NCBI RefSeq assembly: GCF_002608075.1
Contig: NZ_LAHA01000010.1
Location: 1-64,000 of the forward strand
Direction: 5' to 3'
DNA from: Nostoc linckia z4
Lineage (GTDB): Bacteria; Cyanobacteriota; Cyanobacteriia; Cyanobacteriales; Nostocaceae
DNA length: 64,000 nucleotides
Of this stretch, positions 50,378 to 59,896 are shown piece by piece. Both the position numbers and the translations under genes were made by a program. A model generated the notes under the pieces. The model saw only the letters and a list, made by a program, of their open reading frames with translations. It ran no database searches and was not told where the DNA came from. The number at the start of each line of letters is the position of its first letter. Within the stretch, counting starts at the first letter, position 1.

Positions 50378-52294
50378 CTAAAACCTATAGACGGTACGAA
50401 TCCAACCAAATAAACTATCGGGATTATTATTATCAGAGTCTGGTGCAGTAATCCAGATTAAACCCGGCGTAATCTCAATATTATTTCCGATTTTATATTG
50501 GTAAAATGCCTCAACGTGTAGCGAGGTATCTTTATCTGCTTGTCCAAAACCTGCTCCCAAATTCACACTATTACTCAGACGGGTAAGTTTTGGCTCCATA
50601 CCAACTAAAACTCCCCCTAAAGCGCCTTCCTTAAAAAGATCCGGGAATGCGAGTCCTACTGCCCAATCCATAGCGTTACCATCTCCACGTCCTATATAGC
50701 GATGAGATGCATAACTTACCCATCCATTGATTGCAAACTTAGGACTAAGTTGATAGAAAGCTTGTAGTCCATAGAGATTCCCTACGGTTCCGGCTCCAGC
50801 CACAGTGCTGTTTACTAGGTTACTTCCAACTGCTGGGCCGAAGTTTGTTCCGCTAAAACCTTGGGTATTTGGTGGGCTATAGGTATTGACGTAAGTTCCA
50901 GCGATGCGAAAATTGCGATTGGCAGAGTAGTATATTAGCTGTGCTAAAGCTAGATATCTACCTGTAAATAAGCCATTATTCAGTAGCGGATTATTACCGT
51001 TTGGAGCGCTAAATGCTACCCCAAGTTGAATTTGTTTACCTAATCGTTGGAGTATGGCAAGTCCAGGGCCGCTATCTCCATAGTTATAGACCAAAGACCG
51101 TCGTGAAAATCGTGAAATTCCATTAGCCCCAGTTGCAGAAGACGATTCAAAATATGGGTTAACTGGCCCAGAAAGACCTATCTCACTAGCTCCATCCGAT
51201 AGAGCATAAATATTGACTTGAGTATCTGGAGTAGCTAAAAACCGATAGCGAACACCACCAAGAGTAATTTGATTGCGTGCAAAAGTAATACTGGCGTTAT
51301 CAGCAGTTCTTCCCTCATAAGTTCCTAATAACCCAGCTCTTGTTTGTCCCAAAGATTCAATGCTTCCACCAGACAAAGATAAGCTGAGTGAGTCTTTACC
51401 ATTAAAACTGGTGTTCAAGCGTAAGGAAGCATTGCCTTGCAGTGTAGGATTCCGAGGTGCAGGTGTCTTAGTCACGACATTATTACCTGCGAAAAGTGAG
51501 CCAAAGACAATCTGCGCTCTACCTATAAGTTTGGTTGTAGTGGTAAACTGAGTTGCTTCTAACTGTGCAGTGCGGGCTTCTAAGTTATCTACCCGTCCCC
51601 GGACTTGAGCAAGTTCTGGAGAAAATTGTTCTTGTAATTTTTTGATGGTATCTAAGTCTTCTCGTCTGACTAAATCTGTTGTTGATGTCCCTATGAGTTC
51701 ATTGAGACGATCTAAAGCTGCATTTAAGCCAGCTGCAAATTCATAGCGCGTCAGGCCACGACTGCCTTTAAATGTACCATCTGTATATCCGGCAATTACA
51801 CCATAGCGTTCCACCAAAGACTGTAGTGCTTGGAATGCCCAATCTGTCGGCTTCACATCTGATAGTTGCGAGACAGATGTCACTTGTTCTGCTGAATTAG
51901 TGGTGGGTTTTTTCTTAGTGGGTGGTGCAACACCAGATAATTCTGAGACAGGCGTAACTCGTTCTGGCTTTTTACCTTTTTTTCTAGTTAGCCCTGGAAT
52001 TGAAGTTTCAACTGTTTGATTAACAACTGCTTCTGGAGGTTTGTTTGTTTCTAATTCGGAAATTGAAGTTTCAACTGTTTGATTAACAACTGCTTCTGGA
52101 GGTTTGTTTGTTTCTAATTCGGAAATTGAAGTTTCAATTGTTTGATTAACAACTGCTTCTGGAGGTTGGTTTGCTTCTAATTCTTTGGGTAGTTCGGCCC
52201 GACTTTTAGCCGGATTCAAAACTAAAATAGCTATAATATCTAGCAATGAAAGTAGAAACAGTATGGATCTATAATTCCAGCGAAACTTGGACAT
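50378..52294 (-). CDS. SLH-domain outer-membrane porin (OprB/iron-uptake porin family)
   Basis: 638 residues. An uncleaved or signal-like N-terminal helix (ILFLLSLLDIIAILVL) is followed by three copies of a 21-residue repeat (LETNKPPEAVVNQTVETS...), an SLH domain (about 150-205: DWAFQALQSLVERYGVIAGYTDGTFKGSRGLTRYEFA), a coiled coil (DTIKKLQEQFSPELAQVRGRVDNLEARTAQLEA) and a beta-barrel ending in IRTVYRF, with the terminal Phe of outer-membrane proteins. These are the main cyanobacterial outer-membrane channels. In this island it may admit sulfonates. The stop codon is TAG joined to repeat sequence. Confidence 0.88.
   Translation of the reverse strand: MSKFRWNYRSILFLLSLLDIIAILVLNPAKSRAELPKELEANQPPEAVVNQTIETSISELETNKPPEAVVNQTVETSISELETNKPPEAVVNQTVETSIPGLTRKKGKKPERVTPVSELSGVAPPTKKKPTTNSAEQVTSVSQLSDVKPTDWAFQALQSLVERYGVIAGYTDGTFKGSRGLTRYEFAAGLNAALDRLNELIGTSTTDLVRREDLDTIKKLQEQFSPELAQVRGRVDNLEARTAQLEATQFTTTTKLIGRAQIVFGSLFAGNNVVTKTPAPRNPTLQGNASLRLNTSFNGKDSLSLSLSGGSIESLGQTRAGLLGTYEGRTADNASITFARNQITLGGVRYRFLATPDTQVNIYALSDGASEIGLSGPVNPYFESSSATGANGISRFSRRSLVYNYGDSGPGLAILQRLGKQIQLGVAFSAPNGNNPLLNNGLFTGRYLALAQLIYYSANRNFRIAGTYVNTYSPPNTQGFSGTNFGPAVGSNLVNSTVAGAGTVGNLYGLQAFYQLSPKFAINGWVSYASHRYIGRGDGNAMDWAVGLAFPDLFKEGALGGVLVGMEPKLTRLSNSVNLGAGFGQADKDTSLHVEAFYQYKIGNNIEITPGLIWITAPDSDNNNPDSLFGWIRTVYRF
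51985..52185 (-). repeat. 63-bp direct repeats in the porin gene
   Basis: Three in-frame 63-bp units (21 codons each). The two inner ones are nearly identical at DNA level; the outermost carries A, Q and I in place of T, K and V. They lengthen the linker between the N-terminal helix and the SLH domain. Confidence 0.85.
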
Positions 52295-53069
52295 GACTCT
52301 TTAACTCCTCAACCTGAAAACGAATAAGCTAGCTCAAAATTGCACAAAACAACACCATAATTTTCTGATGTCATGTTTGTGCTCAACCATTAAATAGTGG
52401 ATTTAATCAAGGTTTCATTGATGAAAAATTTACAAATGTCAGATATTGAAACCACCACTAAAAGTTGTTCGATGTACAATCCAAATTTGCAGTAAATTGT
52501 TAATTTTCCTGCTTGAAAGGATAGTCAAGACGATGAAAAGAAAGTTGATGAATGCTAATCAGCTATATTTTGACAGCATCAATTAATTCCTTAAATCCGA
52601 TAAAACGATAGACTTAGCGGATTTTATTTAGAAATATATTTGCATAGAGGTTGCTACAATGCAAGACCTACTAGTCTGCCAACCCAAAAATGTTAGGTGG
52701 AGGTTGGGTAAAGGTTAAAGGGAAAAGGGGAAAGGATAAAAAACATGAGTCCCTTTCCCCTTGCCCCTTTAAAGAGCCAAGTCGCCTTGGCGTACTACTA
52801 CCTGTGCTTTTTCATCATTATTATGATTTTATAGGTAGAAAGTTGTGTTTTGGAATACAGTCATCCAGACCACAAAAGTGGGAATATAAGAAATGCTAGC
52901 AATGCTATGTACTCATGTCTGCTCGCCATAAAGTCAGGCGGCAAACAAATATTTTTACCAATGGTTAAATTAGGGTTGATTTTTACGTAATATCGGGTAG
53001 AATTTCACCTATAAACTACGGTAAATCGATAGAAAAAGCGTAAATAAGGAATCTCATACCCTGATAAAC
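52295..53069. other. Divergent intergenic region between porin and ssuD
   Basis: 775 bp. A composite GGTTAAAGGGAAAAGGGGAAAGG / CCCTTTCCCCTTGCCCC element with an AGAGCCAAGTCGCCTTGGCGTACTACT edge occupies about 52.69-52.80 kb (the motif is split here for brevity), related to the copies at 31.02 and 47.6 kb. The rest is AT-rich and should carry the promoters of both genes. Confidence 0.55.
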
Positions 53070-54218
53070 ATGCAAATTCTTTGGTTTATTCCTACTGGCT
53101 CTCGTGACGGACGCTATTTAGGCACAGATATAGGCTCTCGTGTTGCTACACCCGATTATTTGCAGCAAATTGCCCAAGCTGTAGATAGTCTGGGTTACAC
53201 AGGTGCTTTGTTACCTACAGGGCGTTCTTGTGAAGATGCTTGGATTACTGCTGCGGCTTTCATATCTGTTACCAAGCAAATGAAATTTCTTGTAGCAATT
53301 CGACCAGGAATTACTTCTCCTGGTGCTGCGGCCCGTATGGCCGCTACATTCGACCGAATTTCTAAAGGAAGATTGTTGATTAATGTGGTAACAGGTGGCG
53401 ATCCCGTACACCTTGCAGGGGATGGTTTGCATCTGAGTCATGACGATCGCTACGATCTAACCGATGAATTTTTAAGTGTTTGGCGGGGTATTGTTAGTGG
53501 GGAAACAGTTGATTTTCAAGGAAAGTACCTTGATATCAAAGGTGGTAAACTCCTATTCCCACCAGTTCAAAAACCTTATCCGCCTTTGTGGTTTGGTGGT
53601 TCATCTGCTGCTGCTAAGCGGGTTGCTGCTAAACATATAGATGTGTACCTGACATGGGGAGAACCTCCACAACAGGTTGCACAAAAAATTGCTGAAGTTC
53701 GCCGACTAGCAGCAGAACAAGGTAGAACGGTACGTTTTGGTATTCGTTTGCACGTAATTGTGCGAGAAACCGAGTCTGCGGCTTGGGATGCAGCCAATGA
53801 GTTGATTAAGTATGTGGATGAAGAAGCGATCGCCACAGCTCAAAAAGACTTTGCTAGTTCTGATTCTGAAGGGCAACAGCGCATGAGTCAACTACACAAT
53901 GGCTCAAGGCAAACCTTAGAAATCAGCCCCAACCTATGGGCAGGAATTGGATTAGTGCGGGGTGGTGCCGGTACTGCTTTGGTAGGAGATGCCGACACTA
54001 TAATCGCTAGGATGCTGGAATATCAAGAGCTAGGAATAGAAACCTTTGTTTTTTCTGGATATCCGCATTTAGAAGAAGCATATCGCACCGCAGAATTATT
54101 ATTTCCACATCTACCTTTGCAAAACCAATCTGCACTGCCGACACCAGAAGTTTTGAGTCATTTTAGCCAAACAGCTGCCAATGAAGAACTTGCTAAACAA
54201 CTCACAGCTGCCTCATAG
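53070..54218 (+). CDS. ssuD: FMNH2-dependent alkanesulfonate monooxygenase
   Basis: 382 residues of the bacterial-luciferase-like (LLM) family, matching SsuD closely: [18 protein letters not shown] at the start, [72 protein letters not shown] and [21 protein letters not shown]. It oxidises C1-type alkanesulfonates with reduced FMN and O2, releasing sulfite and an aldehyde. Length is normal (about 380). It precedes ssuC and ssuB on the same strand. The SsuE flavin reductase is not in the window. Confidence 0.95.
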   Translation: MQILWFIPTGSRDGRYLGTDIGSRVATPDYLQQIAQAVDSLGYTGALLPTGRSCEDAWITAAAFISVTKQMKFLVAIRPGITSPGAAARMAATFDRISKGRLLINVVTGGDPVHLAGDGLHLSHDDRYDLTDEFLSVWRGIVSGETVDFQGKYLDIKGGKLLFPPVQKPYPPLWFGGSSAAAKRVAAKHIDVYLTWGEPPQQVAQKIAEVRRLAAEQGRTVRFGIRLHVIVRETESAAWDAANELIKYVDEEAIATAQKDFASSDSEGQQRMSQLHNGSRQTLEISPNLWAGIGLVRGGAGTALVGDADTIIARMLEYQELGIETFVFSGYPHLEEAYRTAELLFPHLPLQNQSALPTPEVLSHFSQTAANEELAKQLTAAS

Positions 54219-54439
54219 GAATGGCAATTTTAGATTTTAGATTTGGGATTTTGGATTAAAAACACCAAGTTTCCAGTCTAAAATCATGGGAATTTAGAAT
54301 GTATCAAAATTCAAAAATATGATGGCATTTATTTTGAATTTTGAGTGCTGAATTCTTACCAAAAATTTACTAATTTCGCCTTCTAGATTTCTCGATAGGG
54401 AAAATCTAAAATCCAGAATCTAAAATCCAAAATACTACT
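54219..54439. repeat. TTTTAGATTTTGGATT repeats between ssuD and ssuC
   Basis: TTTTAGATTTGGGATTTTGG direct units at about 54230-54258 and an opposite-strand set AAAATCTAAAATCC at about 54400-54434, ending 5 bp before the ssuC ATG. The two sets are complementary and could form a stem in the ssuDC messenger that masks the ssuC start. The usual SD is not visible. Confidence 0.7.
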
Positions 54440-55264
54440 ATGACTATCACCCTCAAACACAGCAAAAGTAGTAATATATCCCTAAGTGGACTGTTAAACA
54501 ACCCCCAATTCGATAAGATAATTCCTTGGATTGTGCCTATTCTCGTACTAGTACTTTGGGAACTTTCTTCGAGAATTGGCCTGCTTTCAACTAGAATTTT
54601 ACCAGCCCCTAGTGGCGTAATTGGCACAGCATTTAAATTGGCTTCCACTGGAGAATTGTTTCAACACATAGGAATTAGTGCTGGGCGTGCTATATCTGGT
54701 TTTATAGTTGGTGGCAGCATCGGGTTTAGTTTGGGTTTGCTCAATGGCTTTTCTCGTACAGCAGAAAAGTTACTAGATAGTTCACTGCAAATGCTCCGCA
54801 CAATCCCTAACTTGGCATTAATTCCGCTAGTAATTCTTTGGTTTGGTATTGGCGACCAAGCGAGATTATTTCTAGTATCTATGGGGGTATTTTTTCCATT
54901 GTATCTCAATACATTTCATGGCATTCGTAGTGTCGATCCCGGATTGATTGAGATGGGAAGAGTATATGGATTGAAAACACCACAACTTTTGTGGCAAATC
55001 ATTTTCCCTGGGGCTTTATCTTCAATTCTTGTTGGCGTCCGTTTTTCCTTGGGGATTATGTGGCTAACATTAATTGTTGCAGAAACCATTGCAGCAGATT
55101 CCGGACTGGGATACATGGCGATGAACGCTCGTGAATTTATGCAAACTGACGTTGTGGTATTGAGTATTGTTATTTATGCCTTGCTAGGCAAATTAGCAGA
55201 TGCCACCGCCAGAGCATTAGAAAGAAAGTTTTTAGCTTGGAATCCTAATTACCAAAGCGCATAG
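54440..55264 (+). CDS. ssuC: Sulfonate ABC transporter permease
   Basis: 274 residues with six predicted helices, starting with IIPWIVPILVLVLWELSSRIG. The EAA-type loop EMGRVYGLKTPQLLWQIIFPGALSSI contacts the ATPase. RILPAPSGVIGTAFKL and LRTIPNLALIPLVILWFGIG are signatures of the SsuC/TauC/NrtB permease group. It is the only permease in the window and so probably serves several of the four binding proteins. It is followed after 128 bp by ssuB. Confidence 0.93.
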   Translation: MTITLKHSKSSNISLSGLLNNPQFDKIIPWIVPILVLVLWELSSRIGLLSTRILPAPSGVIGTAFKLASTGELFQHIGISAGRAISGFIVGGSIGFSLGLLNGFSRTAEKLLDSSLQMLRTIPNLALIPLVILWFGIGDQARLFLVSMGVFFPLYLNTFHGIRSVDPGLIEMGRVYGLKTPQLLWQIIFPGALSSILVGVRFSLGIMWLTLIVAETIAADSGLGYMAMNAREFMQTDVVVLSIVIYALLGKLADATARALERKFLAWNPNYQSA

Positions 55265-55392
55265 TTTTCAGTCTTAAGTCAAATACTGAAAATTATCGCT
55301 TTTTGGAAATCATGACAAAAATTGGATATTCAAGATGCGTTTGTTCGCAATCAAAATTGTAGCTACTGTGTAAATACAAGGAGGTTTTTCGA

Positions 55393-56163
55393 GTGAGTTC
55401 AAATGTACAAGGTACACAACTAAGTATTTTAGATCTGACAAAAGATTTTGGCAAAAAAAATGTTTTAAATTCATTGAATTTAGAAGTTGCACCAGGTGAG
55501 TTTGTTGCCATTGTGGGACGTAGTGGTTGCGGTAAGAGTACCTTATTGCGTCTTGTGTCAGCATTAGATAAACCAACTTCAGGGGGAATACTACTAGATG
55601 GAGAACCACTGCGGAAACTCAATAGGTCTGTAACCGTGATGTTTCAAGATCCTCGTTTACTACCTTGGAAGCGAGTTATTGAAAATGTGGGATTAGGTTT
55701 ACAAGGTAATTGGCGTGAAAGAGCTAAATGGGCGCTTCAGAAAGTAGGACTTGAGGATAGAGCTGAAGAATGGCCTTACGTATTATCTGGTGGACAACGC
55801 CAACGGGTATCATTAGCAAGAGCATTAGTGAGTCAGCCACGTTTATTATTGTTAGATGAACCTTTGGGAGCCTTGGATGCTCTCACTCGCTTAGAAATGC
55901 AAAATCTGATTGAAACCTTGTGGCAAGAGCGCAGATTTACTGCATTTTTAGTTACTCATGATGTAGAAGAAGCAGTAGCATTAGCAGACAGAGTGATCCT
56001 GATTGAAGCAGGACAAATTACTTTAGATTTACCTGTGAAACTTTCACGCCCGCGAGATAGAAGTCATGAACTGTTTATTAATATTAGAGAAACAGTTCTA
56101 GAACGAGTAATGAGCAATGAAAATACTCAAATAAGCAACCAACTATTACAGCTGAGTAGCTGA
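55393..56163 (+). CDS. ssuB: Sulfonate ABC transporter ATP-binding protein
   Basis: 256 residues. Walker [14 protein letters not shown] (near residues 38-50), Q-loop [13 protein letters not shown], signature LSGGQRQR, Walker [13 protein letters not shown] and the switch VTHDVEEAV are all intact. This is the SsuB/TauB/NrtD family. The start is GTG at 55393 with AAGGAGG 8 nt upstream; no better ATG exists. It powers import through SsuC in the inner membrane. The C-terminal tail after residue 230 ([18 protein letters not shown]) is non-conserved. Confidence 0.93.
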   Translation: MSSNVQGTQLSILDLTKDFGKKNVLNSLNLEVAPGEFVAIVGRSGCGKSTLLRLVSALDKPTSGGILLDGEPLRKLNRSVTVMFQDPRLLPWKRVIENVGLGLQGNWRERAKWALQKVGLEDRAEEWPYVLSGGQRQRVSLARALVSQPRLLLLDEPLGALDALTRLEMQNLIETLWQERRFTAFLVTHDVEEAVALADRVILIEAGQITLDLPVKLSRPRDRSHELFINIRETVLERVMSNENTQISNQLLQLSS

Positions 56164-56419
56164 AGTATAAGCTTTTTGTAGCCAATCAATATTCAACTTG
56201 AGGTAGCTGCGGTAAATAGGCTACTTCGAGATTAGAAGTTACTTTGAAAAAGCAGATACAGCAATCAAAAATTGTTTGTAAACAATCAAAATTTATCTCT
56301 CAATTTTCTTATGTGAGCCTTTGGGTGATTTTTTTATATTCACGACATAGATAAACTAGAACGCGATAATTATTATTATTTATTAATTGATATTAATAGA
56401 ATCTTTATTATTTTATTTA

Positions 56420-56923
56420 ATGAAAATTAGAAAATTAACAAAGTACGATGCAGAAAATTATAGACAAATTAGATTAGAGGCTTTATATAAAAATCCAGAA
56501 TCATTTGGCACAACGTATCATGAAGAAGTAATTAAGACGATAGAACAATTTCGGGATAGAATCTCAGTCGATAACAATAAGTTTATTTTGGGCTGCTATG
56601 ACGATATAAAGTTAATTGGAATAGTCGCATTTCAACAAGAATCAAGAATAAAACTCAGGCATAAAGCATATATTACTAGTATGTATGTTCAACAAGAATA
56701 TCGAGGAAAAGGTATAGGTAAATTATTAGTAAATGAAGTAATTGAAAAAGCAAAAGCTCTTAACGACGTAGAAATCCTATTACTGGATGTTGTTAAAATT
56801 AATTTTTTAGCAAAACACCTTTATTTATCATTGGGATTTCAAATATATGGAATAGAAAAAATGGCGTATAAATTTAATAATCAATATTTTGATTTGGAGT
56901 TGATGGGTTTACAGATTAAATAA
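56420..56923 (+). CDS. GNAT-family N-acetyltransferase
   Basis: 167 residues from the ATG at 56420 (MKIRKLTKYDAENYRQIRLEAL); an upstream in-frame ATG at 56387 adds sequence without similarity. Acetyl-CoA-binding motif A is ITSMYVQQEYRGKGIGKLLVNEVIEKA (R/Q-x-x-G-x-G/A intact), followed by LYLSLGFQIYGIEKMAYKF. The gene is noticeably more AT-rich in codon use than its neighbours, which suggests recent acquisition. The acceptor (protein, antibiotic or small amine) is unknown. Lies 256 bp after ssuB. Confidence 0.85.
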   Translation: MKIRKLTKYDAENYRQIRLEALYKNPESFGTTYHEEVIKTIEQFRDRISVDNNKFILGCYDDIKLIGIVAFQQESRIKLRHKAYITSMYVQQEYRGKGIGKLLVNEVIEKAKALNDVEILLLDVVKINFLAKHLYLSLGFQIYGIEKMAYKFNNQYFDLELMGLQIK

Positions 56924-57040
56924 TAACTGAATTCTTATGAAATATTATAATTTGTGCCAAGGACAATGGCACTTAATTTGTTAATGAAACACAGGTAATT
57001 TTTAGAAATGATCCTGTAAATAAAGAAGAGGTAATCTACC

Positions 57041-57988
57041 ATGAAGCTCATTTTGCCCCTTGATTTGGTTGCTGACATTGAGCCACATCTACCACCAAAT
57101 ACAGAAATTGTCAGAGTAGATATTGATGGTAATTTAGACGGCGATGCTAGCGATGCTGAAGTTTATTTCAGCTGGTTTTTATCCAGAAGTAATGTACTGC
57201 ATAAAATACTAGAAGCTGCACCTGCACTGCGTTGGCATCATGCCCCGAATGCAGGAATAAATCACATTCTGACGCCAACTTATTTAGAAAGAGATATTAT
57301 CCTCACAAATGGAGCAGGGGTGCATGGAATTCCCATTGCCGAATTTGTGATTACCTACATACTTGCTCATGCTAAGCATCTACCAGAATTATATAGTCTA
57401 CAAACACAACGTCACTGGAAAAGAGGGTTTGCCATCAAAGAATTAACAGATGCAACTTTGTTAATTATTGGTGCTGGTGGTATCGGTCAAGAAATAGCCG
57501 CCCGTGCTAAACCCTTCGGCTTGAAAATTATTGGCAGTCGCCGTCATCCCCAAGAGCTACCCAATTTTGATAAAGTAGTGGGTGCTGATGAATGGCGATC
57601 GCTCCTCCCCACAGTAGACTATGTAGTAATTGCAACGCCACTGACACACGAAACTAAAGAATTTATTGATGAATCTGTGTTGCGCTTACTTCCTCCCCAT
57701 GCATACTTAATTAATATTGCTCGTGGTGGGGTCATCGATGAATCAGCATTAATCAAAGCACTCACAGAAGGCTGGATTGCAGGTGCAGCATTAGATACTG
57801 TCAGCACCGAACCCCTACCACCTGAAAGTCCTTTATGGTCGCTACCAAACATCTTCATCACACCCCATACTTCCGGTCATTCACCAAAAAGTAAACAGCG
57901 TTCAATAGCCTTATTTATTGATAATCTCCAACGCTACCAAGCTGGCAAACCGTTACGAAATGTAGTAGACAAAGAAGCAGGGTATTAG
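57041..57988 (+). CDS. D-2-hydroxyacid dehydrogenase (NAD-binding) 1
   Basis: 315 residues. The Rossmann NAD site is LLIIGAGGIGQEIAARAKPFG. The active site residues are Arg in NIARGGVIDE, Glu in DTVSTEPLPPESPLW and His in FITPHTSGHS. Members reduce 2-oxoacids or oxidise D-2-hydroxyacids. The next gene is a close paralogue of identical length. Placed after ssuB and the acetyltransferase; if part of the island, it could act on the oxo- or hydroxy-acid left after desulfonation. The stop TAG leads directly into repeats. Confidence 0.85.
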   Translation: MKLILPLDLVADIEPHLPPNTEIVRVDIDGNLDGDASDAEVYFSWFLSRSNVLHKILEAAPALRWHHAPNAGINHILTPTYLERDIILTNGAGVHGIPIAEFVITYILAHAKHLPELYSLQTQRHWKRGFAIKELTDATLLIIGAGGIGQEIAARAKPFGLKIIGSRRHPQELPNFDKVVGADEWRSLLPTVDYVVIATPLTHETKEFIDESVLRLLPPHAYLINIARGGVIDESALIKALTEGWIAGAALDTVSTEPLPPESPLWSLPNIFITPHTSGHSPKSKQRSIALFIDNLQRYQAGKPLRNVVDKEAGY

Positions 57989-58110
57989 GGATTGAGGACT
58001 GGGGAATGGGCAGACAAGGTAGACAAGGGAGACAAGGGAGAAAGATTGCTACCTTGTCCCCCTTGTCCCCCTTGTCCTCTTCTCATGCCTAATCCCTTTA
58101 AAATCTGGGA
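57989..58110. repeat. Self-complementary GACAAGG / CCTTGTC repeats
   Basis: GGACTGGGG and GACAAGGGA units (57990-58042), then CCTTGTCCCC units (58050-58080). The arms are complementary, so a transcript running from dehydrogenase 1 to 2 would fold here. The repeat starts at the TAG stop codon. Confidence 0.8.
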
Positions 58111-58122
58111 GTAGGAAATATC

Positions 58123-59070
58123 GTGAAACTAATTTTACCGGATCATTTGATTGCTGAGATTCAGCCACTATTACCAGCTGATGTAGAGTTTGTGGTGGTG
58201 GATAGTGAAGGCAACATCGATGGCGATGCTAGTGATGCAGAAGTTTATGTCAATGGATTTTATCTCAAGGCCTCTACCCTTGACAAAGTATTAGCAGCTG
58301 CACCAGTTCTGCGTTGGCAACAGTCGCCGAGTGCTGGGGTGAATCATATCCTAACGCCTAACTTTTTGCAAAGGGATATTATCCTGACAAATGGCGCAGG
58401 AGTTCACGCGATTCCAATTTCGGAATTTGTCTTGGCGTTCATGCTTTATCACGCTAAAAATCTGCGGAAATTACAAACTTTGCAAGATGAACACACTTGG
58501 GTAAGAGGAGTGTTTCTCGAAGAGTTGGCAGATGCGACATTATTAATTATTGGCACAGGAAATATCGGTCAAGCGATCGCATCTCGCGCTCAAGCTTTTG
58601 GTGTTCGAGTTTGGGGTAGTCGCCGCCATCCCGAACCTTCACCCCATTTTGACAAAATTGTCGGTGCAGATCAATGGCGATCGCTGCTTCCAGAAGCAGA
58701 TTATGTAGTTATTGCTACACCTCTTACCCCAGAAACAGTAGGCTTAATCGATGAAGCTGCATTGCGTTCTATGCGTCCATCCGCTTACTTAATCAACATT
58801 GCTCGTGGTGCAATAGTAGATGAAGATGCATTAATCACCGCCCTCCGCGAAGGATGGATTGCTGGTGCGGGATTAGACACTGTGGCCACAGAACCTCTGC
58901 CGCCACAAAGTCCGTTATGGTCGCTACCCAATGCTTTTATCACGCCCCATTGTTCAGCACTATCACCACGACTGAGAGAACGCATAGCAGCATTGTTCAT
59001 TGACAATCTTAAACGCTACCAAGCCGGTGAGCCATTGCGGAATGTGGTGGATAAGAAAGCAGGGTATTAG
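58123..59070 (+). CDS. D-2-hydroxyacid dehydrogenase (NAD-binding) 2
   Basis: 315 residues, paralogue of the preceding gene with the same architecture: LLIIGTGNIGQAIASRAQAFG (NAD), NIARGAIVDED (Arg), DTVATEPLPPQSPLW (Glu) and FITPHCSALS (His). All catalytic residues are kept. The start is GTG at 58123. The N-terminal substrate-binding half differs more than the NAD half, pointing to a different substrate. The stop codon is again TAG followed by G-rich repeats. Confidence 0.85.
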   Translation: MKLILPDHLIAEIQPLLPADVEFVVVDSEGNIDGDASDAEVYVNGFYLKASTLDKVLAAAPVLRWQQSPSAGVNHILTPNFLQRDIILTNGAGVHAIPISEFVLAFMLYHAKNLRKLQTLQDEHTWVRGVFLEELADATLLIIGTGNIGQAIASRAQAFGVRVWGSRRHPEPSPHFDKIVGADQWRSLLPEADYVVIATPLTPETVGLIDEAALRSMRPSAYLINIARGAIVDEDALITALREGWIAGAGLDTVATEPLPPQSPLWSLPNAFITPHCSALSPRLRERIAALFIDNLKRYQAGEPLRNVVDKKAGY

Positions 59071-59327
59071 GGGGATGAGGGGCAGGGGAGAACAATAGAC
59101 CTCTAGCAAAAGTGCTTTTTGCACTTTTGTGGGAAAAGGGAAAAGGTGAGCCAGCGCGGTCTTGGGGGTTTCCCCCATGAGCGACTGGCGAACCCCGAAG
59201 GGGTTAAAGGGGAAAGGGAAAACACCAAACCTTTCGCCTTTTCCCCTGCCCCTTTTCCCGACTTCTCTTAGAAGTCTAATAACTCCCCAGTCATCAGTCA
59301 ACCGTCAACACAACATCCCATGCCTTT
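59071..59327. repeat. Repeat block after dehydrogenase 2
   Basis: GGGGAAA/GGGAAAA units, a GCAAAAGTGC-TTTTT-GCACTTTTG stem-like piece near 59105-59129, a GGCGAACCCCGAAGGGGTT palindrome near 59187-59206, and a C-rich return arm. No gene. Confidence 0.75.
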
Positions 59328-59582
59328 TTAATAATAATCAGTTGTCTGCTTCACCCAATTGATAACAGTGTTGTGATTAACGCCTATGGCTCGTTCAATA
59401 GCACGAAAACTCATGCCTTTAAAATAGAGTTCTAGACAATACTTTTTGATAGAATCTCGATATCCCAAAGTATTGTAAGACTCTAGAAATTGACGACCAC
59501 AGTGACGGCAGATATAACTCTGCTTGCCACGGCGATGTCCGTTTTTGCTAATTTTGGTAGCTTCACAATTAGGACACTTCAT
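59328..59582 (-). pseudogene. Truncated IS1-family transposase, N-terminal part (InsA-like)
   Basis: 84 residues from the ATG at 59582. The zinc ribbon is MKCPNCEATKISKNG ... CRHCGRQF and the helix-turn-helix is YFKGMSFRAIERAIGVNHNTVINWVKQ, as in IS1-type InsA. It stops at TTDYY, and no InsB/DDE catalytic part follows on either frame, so only the DNA-binding half remains. No terminal repeats were located. Short tandem repeats begin just upstream of its start. As it stands it cannot transpose; it might act as a DNA-binding inhibitor. Confidence 0.75.
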
Positions 59583-59896
59583 AATGCTTTGATTGGTATT
59601 GGTATTGGTATTGGTATTGGGTATCGGGCATTGGGCAAAGGGCAAAGGGCAAAGGGCAAAGGGCAAAGGGTAAAGGGCAAAGGGCAAAGGGTAAAGGGCA
59701 AAGGGTAAAGGGCAAAGGGCATTGGGAAGAAACTCCAGTGGCGGGGGGCAGAGGGAAAAAACTCTTCTCCCCTGCTTCCCTACCTCCCCATCTCCCCTAC
59801 CTCCCCATCTCCCTACCTCCCCATCTCCCCATCTTCCCCATCTCCCCATCTTCCCCATCTCCCCATCTCCCCATCTCCCCAGTCCCCATTCCCCAA
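59583..59896. repeat. Long short-tandem-repeat block (GGTATT, GGGCAAA, CCCCATCT)
   Basis: GGTATT hexamers (59596-59620), about ten GGGCAAA/GGGTAAA heptamers (59632-59720), then CCCCATCT-type units to 59890. The G-rich and C-rich halves are broadly complementary. Long open frames over this block are artefacts. Confidence 0.88.
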
